Both the position numbers and the translations under genes were made by a program. A DNA stretch of 64,000 nucleotides from Pseudomonas bijieensis. Lineage in GTDB: Bacteria > Pseudomonadota > Gammaproteobacteria > Pseudomonadales > Pseudomonadaceae. Location of the stretch: NCBI RefSeq assembly GCF_013347965.1, contig NZ_CP048810.1, forward strand, positions 4,897,501-4,961,500. The letters are read 5' to 3'. A model generated the notes under the pieces. The model had not been told where the DNA came from and did not search any database. It saw nothing but the letters and a program-made list of their open reading frames with translations. Every line of letters begins with the position of its first letter. Within the stretch, counting starts at the first letter, position 1. Positions 29,178-37,697 of this stretch are shown here, one piece after another.

Positions 29178-30281
29178 ATGACACCAGTCAATCGCAACAA
29201 ACAAGTCGTGGCCTATTCGGTCAATCCACAAGCGCCGCGCCATGAGGTCGAGACCAATCGTGCACTGGCCCAGTGGCTGGCACAGATCCTGGGGTGGGAG
29301 TATGGCGACAGTCATGACCCCGATGGCGGTCATGATCCATACCTATTGCCCACGCAAACCCTGATCGGGCCCGAGGCCTTGATGCGCCTGGCGGTCAAGG
29401 GGCCGGAGGATGTGTGGGGTGGATATGTCGAGCACGATTTTATCTGCACCAAGGCGATTACCCATGGTCTGTTGAATAAGGACGCCGTGGCACCCAAAGG
29501 CTGGTCGCCTCTGTTTGCCAAGCTCACCCGAGGCGCGGTGCTCGATGGCGTGACGGTTTTTTCGCTCAAGGATGCGCGCCCGGCCGCTGAGCACTTGCTG
29601 TACACCGGGCCCATCCGCCTCAAGCCTATCCATGCTTGTGCCGGACGTGGCCAACGGCTGATCAAGAGCCTGGCCCAGTTCGATGAAATAGCCGCCGCGC
29701 CGGACGCCCAGGCGCTGTTTCGCGAAGGGGTGGTGCTGGAACAGCACCTCAACGAGGTCAAGACCCAGAGCGTCGGCCAGAGCTTCATCAACGGCAAGGT
29801 CCTGAGCTATTGCGGCGTGCAGCACCTGACCCACGACAGCGAAGGGTTGGAGGTGTACGGCGGGTCGGATTTGCTAGTGGTGCAGGGCGGCTATATCGAG
29901 TTGCTCAGGCTCGAACTGCCCGACGATGTGCGCGAGGCGGTGCGCCTGGCGCAAGTGTTCGATGACGCCGCCAACCAGGCCTATCCGAGTTTTTTTGCGT
30001 CGCGGCGCAATTACGACATCGCCCAGGGCCTGGATGCTGCCGGCCAGCCTCGTGGCGGTGTGTTGGAGCAGTCGTGGCGCATGGGCGGCGCCAGCAGCGC
30101 CGAACTGGCGGCGTTGCAGGTGTTCGTCGAAACGCCTGAAACCAGCGCGGTGCGAGTGTCCTCGGTGGAAACCTATCTCGACCAAGCGCTGCCGACCGGC
30201 GCCAGGGAGGTCTATCGCGGCGCGGCACACAACAGCGACTTCCTTCTCAAATATGTAACGGTTCAATCCTATGACGGCTAG
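29178..30281 (+). CDS. DUF3182 family protein
   Basis: 367 residues. Recognised as DUF3182 from overall sequence: SVNPQAPRHEVETNRALAQWLA at the start, GPIRLKPIHACAGRGQRLIKS and FREGVVLEQHLNEVKTQSVGQ in the middle. The middle resembles an ATP-grasp-like fold (lysine and glutamate blocks around 150-210), but catalytic residues cannot be assigned with confidence. The function is unknown. Its 3' end overlaps the next gene by 11 bp, so the pair is translationally coupled. Confidence 0.8.
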   Translation: MTPVNRNKQVVAYSVNPQAPRHEVETNRALAQWLAQILGWEYGDSHDPDGGHDPYLLPTQTLIGPEALMRLAVKGPEDVWGGYVEHDFICTKAITHGLLNKDAVAPKGWSPLFAKLTRGAVLDGVTVFSLKDARPAAEHLLYTGPIRLKPIHACAGRGQRLIKSLAQFDEIAAAPDAQALFREGVVLEQHLNEVKTQSVGQSFINGKVLSYCGVQHLTHDSEGLEVYGGSDLLVVQGGYIELLRLELPDDVREAVRLAQVFDDAANQAYPSFFASRRNYDIAQGLDAAGQPRGGVLEQSWRMGGASSAELAALQVFVETPETSAVRVSSVETYLDQALPTGAREVYRGAAHNSDFLLKYVTVQSYDG

Positions 30282-31029
30282 AAGTGAAACCATTCAGATC
30301 GAGATCGACGATGAACGCATGAACGGGACGTTCCTGAGCCCCAAGTCGAAAGTCCCTGGCGTGTTATTCGTGCACGGTTGGGGTGGCAGCCAGGAGCGGG
30401 ACCTGGAACGGGCCAAAGGCATCGCCGGCCTCGGTTGCGTGTGCCTGACCTTCGACCTGCGCGGGCACACCGGCGGGGCGGGGATCCCATTGTCACGGGT
30501 CACCCGCGAGGACAACCTGCGGGATCTGCTGGCGGCATACGACCGCTTGCTCGCCCACCCAGCCTTGGATACCTCGGCGATTGCCGTGGTGGGCACCAGT
30601 TATGGCGGTTACCTGGCCTCGATCCTGACCTCGCTGCGCCCGGTGCGCTGGCTGGCCCTGCGGGTGCCGGCGCTGTACCGCGACGAGCAATGGCACACGC
30701 CCAAGCGCGACCTGGACAAGAGCGACCTGCTCGATTACCGCAGCACCCTGGTACACGCCAGCACCAATCGTGCCTTGCAGGCGTGTTCGCAGTTCACCGG
30801 CGATGTGTTGCTGGTGGAATCGGAGACCGACGACCATGTGCCCCATGCCACGATCATGAGCTACCGGGCGGCGTGCCAGCAGACCCATTCGCTGACCCAC
30901 CGCATCATCGACGGCGCCGACCATGCGCTGAGCGACCCTGTGTCACAACAGGCCTACACCTCGATCCTGGTGGGCTGGATCACGGAAATGGTGGTGGGAG
31001 AGCGGTTGAGCATTATCCAGGAACGGTAG
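30271..31029 (+). CDS. Alpha/beta hydrolase
   Basis: 252 residues. Hydrolase fold with the oxyanion motif VLFVHGWGGS, nucleophile elbow GTSYGG (Ser110), acid residue in ETDDHVPH and catalytic His in GADHAL near residue 220. No signal peptide, so cytoplasmic. It resembles the dienelactone-hydrolase/esterase group; the substrate is unknown. The start ATG lies within the last codons of the DUF3182 gene, which suggests a shared pathway. Confidence 0.85.
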   Translation: MTARSETIQIEIDDERMNGTFLSPKSKVPGVLFVHGWGGSQERDLERAKGIAGLGCVCLTFDLRGHTGGAGIPLSRVTREDNLRDLLAAYDRLLAHPALDTSAIAVVGTSYGGYLASILTSLRPVRWLALRVPALYRDEQWHTPKRDLDKSDLLDYRSTLVHASTNRALQACSQFTGDVLLVESETDDHVPHATIMSYRAACQQTHSLTHRIIDGADHALSDPVSQQAYTSILVGWITEMVVGERLSIIQER

Positions 31030-31051
31030 ATGTGTGGCGTTCAGGCGGGCG

Positions 31052-31150
31052 TCATCGCGAGCAGGCTCGCTCCCACGTTGGATCAGCGGTGAGCACAAAA
31101 TTGATGATCACCACCTATCCCTTGTGGGAGCGAGCCTGCTCGCGATGGGG
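31052..31150. repeat. REP doublet (class one)
   Basis: Arms TCGCGAGCAGGCTCGCTCCC (from 31054) and the inverse GTGGGAGCGAGCCTGCTCGC (from 31124) are separated by 47 bp. It lies between the alpha/beta hydrolase and the convergent ybhN-like gene. Confidence 0.9.
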
Positions 31151-31167
31151 CCCGACTAGGCACCCAA

Positions 31168-32169
31168 TCATTTAAGCCCCGGCTTGACCCGCAACGCCTT
31201 GGCCTTCGCCTCGATCACCAGGTACATCACGACTGTGATCAACAACGGCAAGATGAAGTAGATCGCCCGGTAAGCGATCAGCCCCGCCAGCAGACTACCC
31301 CGCGACACCTCGTGCTGCAGCAGCGCGATGAACACTGCCTCCAGTACCCCAAGCCCCGCCGGAATATGGGTGATGACCCCGGCAATGCTGCTGATCAGCA
31401 ATACGCCGAGCACCATTGGATAATCCAGTTTGCTGGGCAGCAAAGTGAAAATCACCGCCGCCATCAACGACCAGTTCAGCGCGCCCAACGCCAGTTGCAG
31501 CACCGCCATGCGCAGGGACGGCAGATTGATTTCCATGCCGCGAACGGTCCAGGCCCGACGCTTGGAAAACCGACAGGCCGCCAGGTAACCGGCACTCGCC
31601 AGCAATAACAGCACGCCGACGCCTTGCAGCGCATCGCTGCTGAGTTTCCAGCCCGGCGGCATTGTCACCAGGCCGCTGCTGAACACCGCCCCGGCCAGGG
31701 TCATATAGCCGAACCAGTTGGTGGCCAGGCTCAGGCCAAGGATCTTGGCGATGTTGCCGGTGCTGACCCCCAGCCGCGAATACAGCCGATAGCGCATGGC
31801 GATGCCGCCGACCCAGGCACTGAGGTTGAGGTTGAACGCGTAACTGATCACCCCCACTGGCAAGATCTGCCGCCAACCCAGTTTCTGGCGGATGTAAGTG
31901 CGACCGATCAGGTCGAAGCAGGCATAAGTGATGAAGCTGGTGATGGTCAGCGCGGCGGCAATGATCAAGGTGCGTACCTTGAAGTCGGCCAGGGTGGCGA
32001 ATACTTCGGACCAATCGATACGTCGGGCCAGGGTGGTGAACAGCACGATCAACAGCAGGAAAAACGCCAGGGTCAGCGGTCTTTTCCAGCGGTTCCAGCG
32101 GGATTTGGGCTTGGCCTGCTCCGGCGCATGGGCATCTCTCGGCGCAGCATGCGCTTCAGAGTGGTTCAT
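31168..32169 (-). CDS. YbhN-like membrane protein (lysylphosphatidylglycerol synthase TM region family)
   Basis: 333 residues with about eight membrane segments after a polar N-terminus (APEQAKPKSRWNRWKRPLT). Sequence pattern of the UPF0104/LPG-synthase transmembrane family, including ISYAFNLNLSAWVGGIAMRYRLYSRLGVS and the C-terminal GLGVLEAVFIALLQ. In E. coli, ybhN, ybhO (clsB) and ybhP are adjacent; the same three occur here in an overlapping set, which supports a role in phospholipid handling. It overlaps clsB by 14 bp. Confidence 0.87.
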   Translation of the reverse strand: MNHSEAHAAPRDAHAPEQAKPKSRWNRWKRPLTLAFFLLLIVLFTTLARRIDWSEVFATLADFKVRTLIIAAALTITSFITYACFDLIGRTYIRQKLGWRQILPVGVISYAFNLNLSAWVGGIAMRYRLYSRLGVSTGNIAKILGLSLATNWFGYMTLAGAVFSSGLVTMPPGWKLSSDALQGVGVLLLLASAGYLAACRFSKRRAWTVRGMEINLPSLRMAVLQLALGALNWSLMAAVIFTLLPSKLDYPMVLGVLLISSIAGVITHIPAGLGVLEAVFIALLQHEVSRGSLLAGLIAYRAIYFILPLLITVVMYLVIEAKAKALRVKPGLK

Positions 32170-33454
32170 GGGGTTCGCTCCGGACCGCTGTCGGCGGCGA
32201 AAAAGGTTTCAGACGCGGTTTATGGGCCGGCAGCCAGCCGGCCCAGGCCGGGAAGTGGCGCAAAAAGTGGAACACCATGAAACCGATGGTCATGCGCCAC
32301 AACAGGCCCCGGGGCGCGTGGTTTTCCGGCATGACGGTGCAATGGTTGCGGCTCAGGTAATCGAGGCGCTCGAACAGCTCGCGGTTGAACGCCCGGTCGC
32401 GGATCAGCACATTGGCTTCCAGGTTCAGGGACAGGCTCAGCGGGTCGAGGTTGCTCGACCCCACCGTGCTCCAGTCCTCATCCACCAGGGCGACCTTGCC
32501 GTGCAGCGGTCGCTCGCAATATTCGTAGATCACCACGCCGGCCTTGAGCAGGTAGCTGTAGAGCATGCGCGCGGCGAGCTTGGCGATCATCATGTCCGGC
32601 TGGCCCTGCAGGATCAGCCGCACCTGCACGCCACGCCGCGCCGCGTTGCGGATCTCGCGCAGCAACCGGTAGCCGGGGAAGAAATAGGCATTGGCGATCA
32701 CCACCCGCCGCTGGGCACTGCGCAGCACTTGCAGGTAGACCTCTTCGATATCGGTCTGGTGTTCGTGATTGTCCCGATAGACCAGGCGCACCTGGCCGTC
32801 ATGGTCGCTGAACGCCAGCTCGTTGCGGCGGCTGCGGCGGCGTTGCCACCAGTATTTGGCCCGGGCGGGCCGGCCGCTCTGCAACAGCGCGAAGTGATGG
32901 ATGTCCACCACCGCCGGGCCTTTGACCTCCACGGAATAGTCCTGCTTGGCCTCGGGACCGAAATCGCCCAGGTGGTCGGCGGAAAAATTGATCCCGCCGA
33001 TAAACGCAATCACCCCGTCCACCACCACGATCTTGCGGTGCAGGCGACGGAACCAGTTGGTGCGGATCCCCAAGTAGCGGGGCGCCGGGTCGAACATCTG
33101 CAAGCGCACCCCGGCATCGCTCAACGAGGCGAGGAATTCGGTGGTCAGCTCACCGCAGCCGAAGCCATCGAGGCTGACGGTGATGCGCACGCCACGCTGG
33201 GCGGCCTCCACCAGCAGGTCCCGCAGTTCGCAGCCGACCTTGTCCTCGAACAGAATGAAGGTCTCCAGAAGGATTTCTGTCTCGGCCCGGCGAATGGCTT
33301 CGAAAACCCTGGGGAAATATTCCTCGCCGTTTTCCAGCAGCTTGACGCGATTGTTGCCGTGCCAGCCGTATTCGATATCGGCCAGTGCCGGGTTGCGCTC
33401 GGTGGGCGGAACTTCAATTTGCTCCACCGTCGCCTTGTTCACCGTCGCGCTCAT
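32156..33454 (-). CDS. clsB: Cardiolipin synthase B (phospholipase D superfamily)
   Basis: 432 residues with two HKD motifs: His139-Lys141-Asp146 ([19 protein letters not shown]) and His318-Lys320-Asp325 ([21 protein letters not shown]), the paired catalytic sites of the phospholipase D fold. There are no N-terminal membrane helices, which fits ClsB (YbhO) rather than ClsA. E. coli ClsB makes cardiolipin and can form phosphatidylglycerol. The ATG overlaps the stop of the ybhP-like gene (ATGA). Confidence 0.9.
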   Translation of the reverse strand: MSATVNKATVEQIEVPPTERNPALADIEYGWHGNNRVKLLENGEEYFPRVFEAIRRAETEILLETFILFEDKVGCELRDLLVEAAQRGVRITVSLDGFGCGELTTEFLASLSDAGVRLQMFDPAPRYLGIRTNWFRRLHRKIVVVDGVIAFIGGINFSADHLGDFGPEAKQDYSVEVKGPAVVDIHHFALLQSGRPARAKYWWQRRRSRRNELAFSDHDGQVRLVYRDNHEHQTDIEEVYLQVLRSAQRRVVIANAYFFPGYRLLREIRNAARRGVQVRLILQGQPDMMIAKLAARMLYSYLLKAGVVIYEYCERPLHGKVALVDEDWSTVGSSNLDPLSLSLNLEANVLIRDRAFNRELFERLDYLSRNHCTVMPENHAPRGLLWRMTIGFMVFHFLRHFPAWAGWLPAHKPRLKPFSPPTAVRSEPHEPL

Positions 33455-34263
33455 AATTCGATCTCCACCGACAGCGGTGCATGGTCGGAGAGGTGCGACC
33501 AGGGTCGTACGCTCAACACCTTGGGATGATGGGCCTTGAGGTTACGCACGTAGATGCGGTCCAGGCGCAGGATGGGCAGGCGGGCCGGAAAGCTGCGGGC
33601 TGGCTTGCCCAACCGCTCGGCGAACACTTCGCGCAGGCCGCAGGGCTTGAGCAGCTCGCTGGCCTTGCCGCGCCAGTCGTTGAAGTCCCCGGCGACGATC
33701 ACGGGAGCCTCGGGCGGCAGCTCGCTCAAGCGCTGGCAAAGCAGTTGCAATTGCTCGACCCGATGCCCTTCGCGCAGCCCCAGGTGGACGCAAATGGCGT
33801 GGACTTGCGGGCCGTCGGCGCCCGGCAGGCGCAGCACGCTGTGGAGCATGCCGCGGCTTTCGTGGCCGCTGATGGACACGTCGATATTGTCGTGGCGGAT
33901 GATCTGGAATTTCGACAACAGCGCATTGCCGTGGTCGCCCGCCGGATAGACCGCGTTGCGCCCATAGGCGAACTGCGGCCAGAGACTGTCGGCGAGGAAC
34001 TCGTACTGCGGCATGCTCGGCCAGTTGCTGTAGCGCTGGGGGTGATGTTCGTGGGTGCCATGCACTTCCTGCAAAAACACCACGTCGGCGGACACGCTGC
34101 GCACCGCCTCGCGCAGTTCCGGCAGGATGAAGCGGCGATTCAGGGCGGTGAAGCCCTTGTGGGTATTGACCGTCAGGACGGTAAAACGGCTGACCCGGTC
34201 AAGGTCCTGGCCCAAGTGCTGGATCGGGTCGCGGCTCGCTTCGGTGGATTCCGGAATGCTCAT
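33451..34263 (-). CDS. YbhP-like endonuclease/exonuclease/phosphatase-fold protein
   Basis: 270 residues from the ATG at 34263 ([13 protein letters not shown]). Typical EEP-fold metal-dependent phosphoesterase motifs: [18 protein letters not shown] (metal-binding Glu), [12 protein letters not shown] (Asp/Asn) and the terminal [12 protein letters not shown] (catalytic Asp-His). The substrate is unknown; in E. coli ybhP lies beside clsB and ybhN as here. It overlaps both neighbours by ATGA, indicating one transcript. Confidence 0.88.
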   Translation of the reverse strand: MSIPESTEASRDPIQHLGQDLDRVSRFTVLTVNTHKGFTALNRRFILPELREAVRSVSADVVFLQEVHGTHEHHPQRYSNWPSMPQYEFLADSLWPQFAYGRNAVYPAGDHGNALLSKFQIIRHDNIDVSISGHESRGMLHSVLRLPGADGPQVHAICVHLGLREGHRVEQLQLLCQRLSELPPEAPVIVAGDFNDWRGKASELLKPCGLREVFAERLGKPARSFPARLPILRLDRIYVRNLKAHHPKVLSVRPWSHLSDHAPLSVEIEL

Positions 34264-35187
34264 GGCAATACTCCCTCGGCCGGGCGCACGCCGGGCGCGG
34301 TAGCGAGGTCTTTGTCCAGGTCGAAGTGCTCCAGCAAGTGCCGTGCGTCGTAGGGCGCGCGGACTTTGATGTCGTTGTCGAAATAGCAGAACACTTCCCG
34401 GTGCTTGCGTGCCCGGGGTTTCTTGTTTGGGTCGATCAAGTGGGCGTCGGCAGGTTGTTTGCCATGACTCCAGGCCGCGATCCGCTCGCCCCAGCGTTTC
34501 AACGCTGCGTCGGTGTAGCCACTGGCGTACAGTTCCTCGGCACCGTGCAGGCGCAGGTAGACGAAATCGCTGGTGACGTCTTCGCGATAGGGCCACTTGC
34601 CGGCGGTGTCGGCGATCACCAGGGCCACGTCGTAGCGCTTGAGCAACGTGACGAAGTGCCGGTCGATGAAGCTCTCGTGGCGGATTTCCACGGCGTGGCG
34701 CAGCGGGCGCTTTTTGTCCGTCGTGGTGCTGGCGTGGCCGTCCAGGCGTGGTTCGTGCTCGCGGGCCAGGGCGGCGGCGCTTTCGGTGTCGTGGGGCAGT
34801 TGCTTGAGGAAGTCTTCGAACAGCTCGGGGTCGAATTTGAAGCTGGGGGGAAACTGCCAGAGAATCGCGCCGAGTTTTTCCTTGAGCTCCAACACGCCGG
34901 AGGCGAAGAAATTGGCCAACGGCTTGTGGATATCTCGCAGGCGCTTGATGTGGGTAATGAACCGCGGGGCCTTGACGCTGAACACGAAGCCGGGCGGCGT
35001 TTCGGCGTACCACTGGGCATACCGTTCGGGACGTTGCAGGGCGTAGAACGATCCATTGATTTCGATGCTGTTGACCGCGCGCGAGGCGAATTGCAATTCC
35101 CGTTTCTGGGTCAGCCCCTTTGGGGTAGAAGTCCCCCCGCCAAGGCGTGTAGCGCCAGCCGGAAATACCAATGTGGATCGCCGTCAT
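34260..35187 (-). pseudogene. DUF72 family protein, frameshifted
   Basis: The expected protein of about 308 residues starts at the ATG at 35187 ([20 protein letters not shown]) and continues in another frame from [20 protein letters not shown] to the stop at 34260. The break is at CCCC, 35115-35118 (GGGG on the coding strand), where one base fewer restores the frame exactly. DUF72 has a TIM-barrel-like fold of unknown biochemical role; conserved parts such as [13 protein letters not shown] and AVEIRHESF are otherwise intact. It is first in the operon with ybhP, clsB and ybhN. It is a decayed gene if the base is real, an intact one if it is a homopolymer error. Confidence 0.85.
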
Positions 35188-35285
35188 GTATCCCTCCCGT
35201 GCCAATGACCTCGTGCAGCCTGTGTCTTTTGATGACCGCCGCGCGCGCTGGAAAGTTTCGATGGAGTGCCCGGCGGCAGTGAACT

Positions 35286-35378
35286 TGTGGCGAGGGAGCT
35301 TGCTCCCGCTGGGGCGCGCAGCGGCCCTGTGTTTTGGGGCTGCTGCGCAGCCCAGCGGGAGCAAGCTCCCTCGCCACA
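35286..35378. repeat. REP doublet (GAGGGAGC class)
   Basis: Perfect 28-bp inverted arms (35286-35313 and 35351-35378), each with GTGGCGAGGGAGCTTGCTCC, flank a 37-bp spacer that is itself partly palindromic (GCGCAGCGGCC / GGGGCTGCTGCGC). It lies between the divergent DUF72 and MscS genes. The rest of 35188-35462 shows only a presumed promoter and leader. Confidence 0.9.
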
Positions 35379-35462
35379 GGTGTTGTATTGACCCTTCGAG
35401 CGAACTTGCCGGCCGGTTATTGATCAGTTCCTTACCGATCCCGTGTGAAGGAGCCTCGCGTT

Positions 35463-37554
35463 TTGTCTCGATTGAGCACTGTATTGCTGCTGTTCTTGCT
35501 GGCGATGAGCGGCACCAGCGCCTACGGGACCGCCGCTGTCCCCGGCACCTCCAAGCCCGACGAACCGCCCGCCGAGCCCGCGCCGCTGGTACAGGGCGGT
35601 TTGCTGGGGGGCGATCAGTTCGAGCATCGATGACGTCCAGGACAAGCTCGACCTCAACCAGAGCCTGGTGGACGCCTGGCGTTTGCGGGCGGATCGGGCG
35701 GCGGATGAGATGGACCGGCTGGTAGACCAGACGTCCCGTTCCTCCTGGCGCGTGGCGGGGGATTTCCTGTTGTTGTCGGGCGTCTGGATCGGCGCTTTTG
35801 CGTTGATCTGGTCGGGGGCGCGGCTGTTGTTGCGACACCTGGGGCGGCGCCGCTGGCTGCGTACCCGCCAGCGCCTGCGTGACTTGCTCGGTTATCTGCT
35901 GCCATACACCGCTGCGGCGGTGATCTGCCTGCCGCTGACCCTGTACGTCAGCCACTTCCTGCAGGTTTCGGTTGGCCGGGCCCTGGCGCTGTGCTTCGCC
36001 TACGCCACCAGCAGCGGCATTTTCTCCACGTCGGTATTTCTTTGCGTAATCGTGATGTTCAATGCCGGGCACAAACGTCGGGCGGTGGCGATGATCCGCC
36101 GTTTCTGTCCCCGGCCGTTGTTCATGATCGGCTTTCTCGCCGCCCTCAGCGATGCCCTGACCAGCCCGCAGATCGCCCGGCAACTGGGTGGCAACATCAC
36201 CAGCAGCATCGCGGTATTCACGGGTTTGTTCGCCTCGGTGATCTTTGGCTGGCTGGTGATTCGCATGCGCAGGCCCGTGGCGCACCTGATCCGCAACCGC
36301 CCGCTGGCCCAGCGCTTGAAGCAGCCAGCCTTGCAGGAGTCGCTGCGGATTTTCTCCGGGCTCTGGTATTGGCCGATCCTGTTGATGGTACTGGTGTCGG
36401 CGGTGAGCCTGATCGGTGTTGGCGAGGACAACCAGAAAGCCCTGCGTTGTGCCTTGTTCACCACCATCCTGCTGATCGCGACGGTGTTTCTCAGCACCGT
36501 GTTCCAACATGTCTTCAAATCGCCCAAGGCCGAAGCCATCCAGCGCAACAGCGCCTACAAGGGGCGTCTGCTGAGCCTGCTGCATGCCTTGCTGAGGATC
36601 GTCATGGCGGTGGCGTTCATCGAGATTCTCGGGCGGATCTGGGGTATTTCCCTGTTCGAGTTCGCCTCACGCAATGCCGTGGGTCGGGCGATCAGCGATT
36701 CCTTGAGCCGCATCGGGCTGATCTTCCTGATGACCTGGCTCACCTGGGTGGTGCTCGACACGGCGATCCAGGAAGCCTTGAAACCGCCGCTGAACAAGCG
36801 CGGGGCCCGCCAGCCCAGCACCCGGGTCAAGACCATCCTGCCGCTGTTGCGCAACGCGGCAAAAATCATCCTGGTAGTGATTTGCGCAATCACCACCATG
36901 GCCAACCTGGGCATCAACGTCGCGCCGTTGCTGGCCGGTGCCGGAGTGGTGGGGCTGGCGATCGGTTTCGGTTCGCAGCAACTGGTGCAGGACGTGATCA
37001 CCGGGCTGTTCATCATCATCGAAGACACGCTGTCCATCGGCGACTGGGTGGTGCTCAGCTCCGGTCACGCCGGCACGGTCGAAGGCCTGACCATCCGCAC
37101 TTTGCGCCTGCGCGACGGCAAGGGCTTCGTGCATTCGGTGCCGTTCGGCCAGATCAAGGCCGTGACCAACCAATCGCGGCAATTTGCCTTTGCGTTTTTC
37201 TCCGTGCAATTCACTTACGACACCGATGTCGACCAGGCCATCGAGCTGATCCGCGAAGCCGGGCGCGCGATCTCCGAAGACCCGTTCCTCAAGTTCAACC
37301 TGCAAGGGCCGCTGGATGTGTTCGGCGTGGACAAGATGGACCTCAATGGCGTGGTGCTCACGGCGCAGTTCCGCACCGTGTCCGGTGGGCAATATGCGGT
37401 GAGCCGGGCGTTCAACCAACACCTGAAGAAGCTTGTGGATAACCACCCGGCGGTGCATTTCGCGCAGACTTATCCACAGCAGGTGGTGATGCCGAAGCGG
37501 TTTGTCGAGGAGTTGCAAGAAGAGCGAGATGAGGTGCCCAATCAACCTCAGTAG
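35463..37554 (+). pseudogene. MscS-family mechanosensitive channel, frameshifted near the 5' end
   Basis: TTG start at 35463 with AAGGAG nine bases upstream gives a signal peptide ([22 protein letters not shown]). The frame ends early at 35633; the rest continues in another frame to 37554. Removing one G from the run of six at 35606-35611 joins them into 696 residues ([20 protein letters not shown]). The remainder is a large MscS-type channel with many membrane segments and the conserved pore-lining helix and beta domain: GAGVVGLAIGFGSQQLVQDVITGLFIIIEDTLSIGDWV. It resembles the YbiO/MscM group with a periplasmic N-terminus. An alternative start at 35668 would give a protein lacking the signal peptide. 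Confidence 0.85.
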
Positions 37555-37580
37555 TTGGGAAGGTTTTGTGGCGGGCTGCT

Positions 37581-37685
37581 GGCCTCATCGCGAGCAGGCT
37601 CGCTCCCACAATGGATCTTTAGTGGATTCGGAATTTGCGTTCACCACAAATCGACTGTGGGAGCGAGCCTGCTCGCGATGAGGCC
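37581..37685. repeat. REP doublet (class one, perfect 30-bp arms)
   Basis: Arms 37581-37610 and 37656-37685 are exact reverse complements over 30 bases (GGCCTCATCGCGAGCAGGCT and on). The spacer is 45 bp. It separates the convergent mscS and lhr genes and may work as their shared transcript end. Confidence 0.92.
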
Positions 37686-37697
37686 AGTGCAACCACC

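Noticed and set aside
35115..35118. Programmed ribosomal frameshifting in the DUF72 gene
   Set aside because: There is no slippery heptamer of known type, no downstream stimulatory structure, and no reason for such control in this family. Two neighbouring genes show the same kind of extra base, which points to a common artefact or decay.
33451..36585. A 1044-codon minus-strand frame covering YbhP, DUF72 and the start of mscS
   Set aside because: It is a chance fusion: only its ends match real proteins (YbhP at the C-terminal end and the first 24 residues of DUF72 inside). It helped to locate the DUF72 frameshift.
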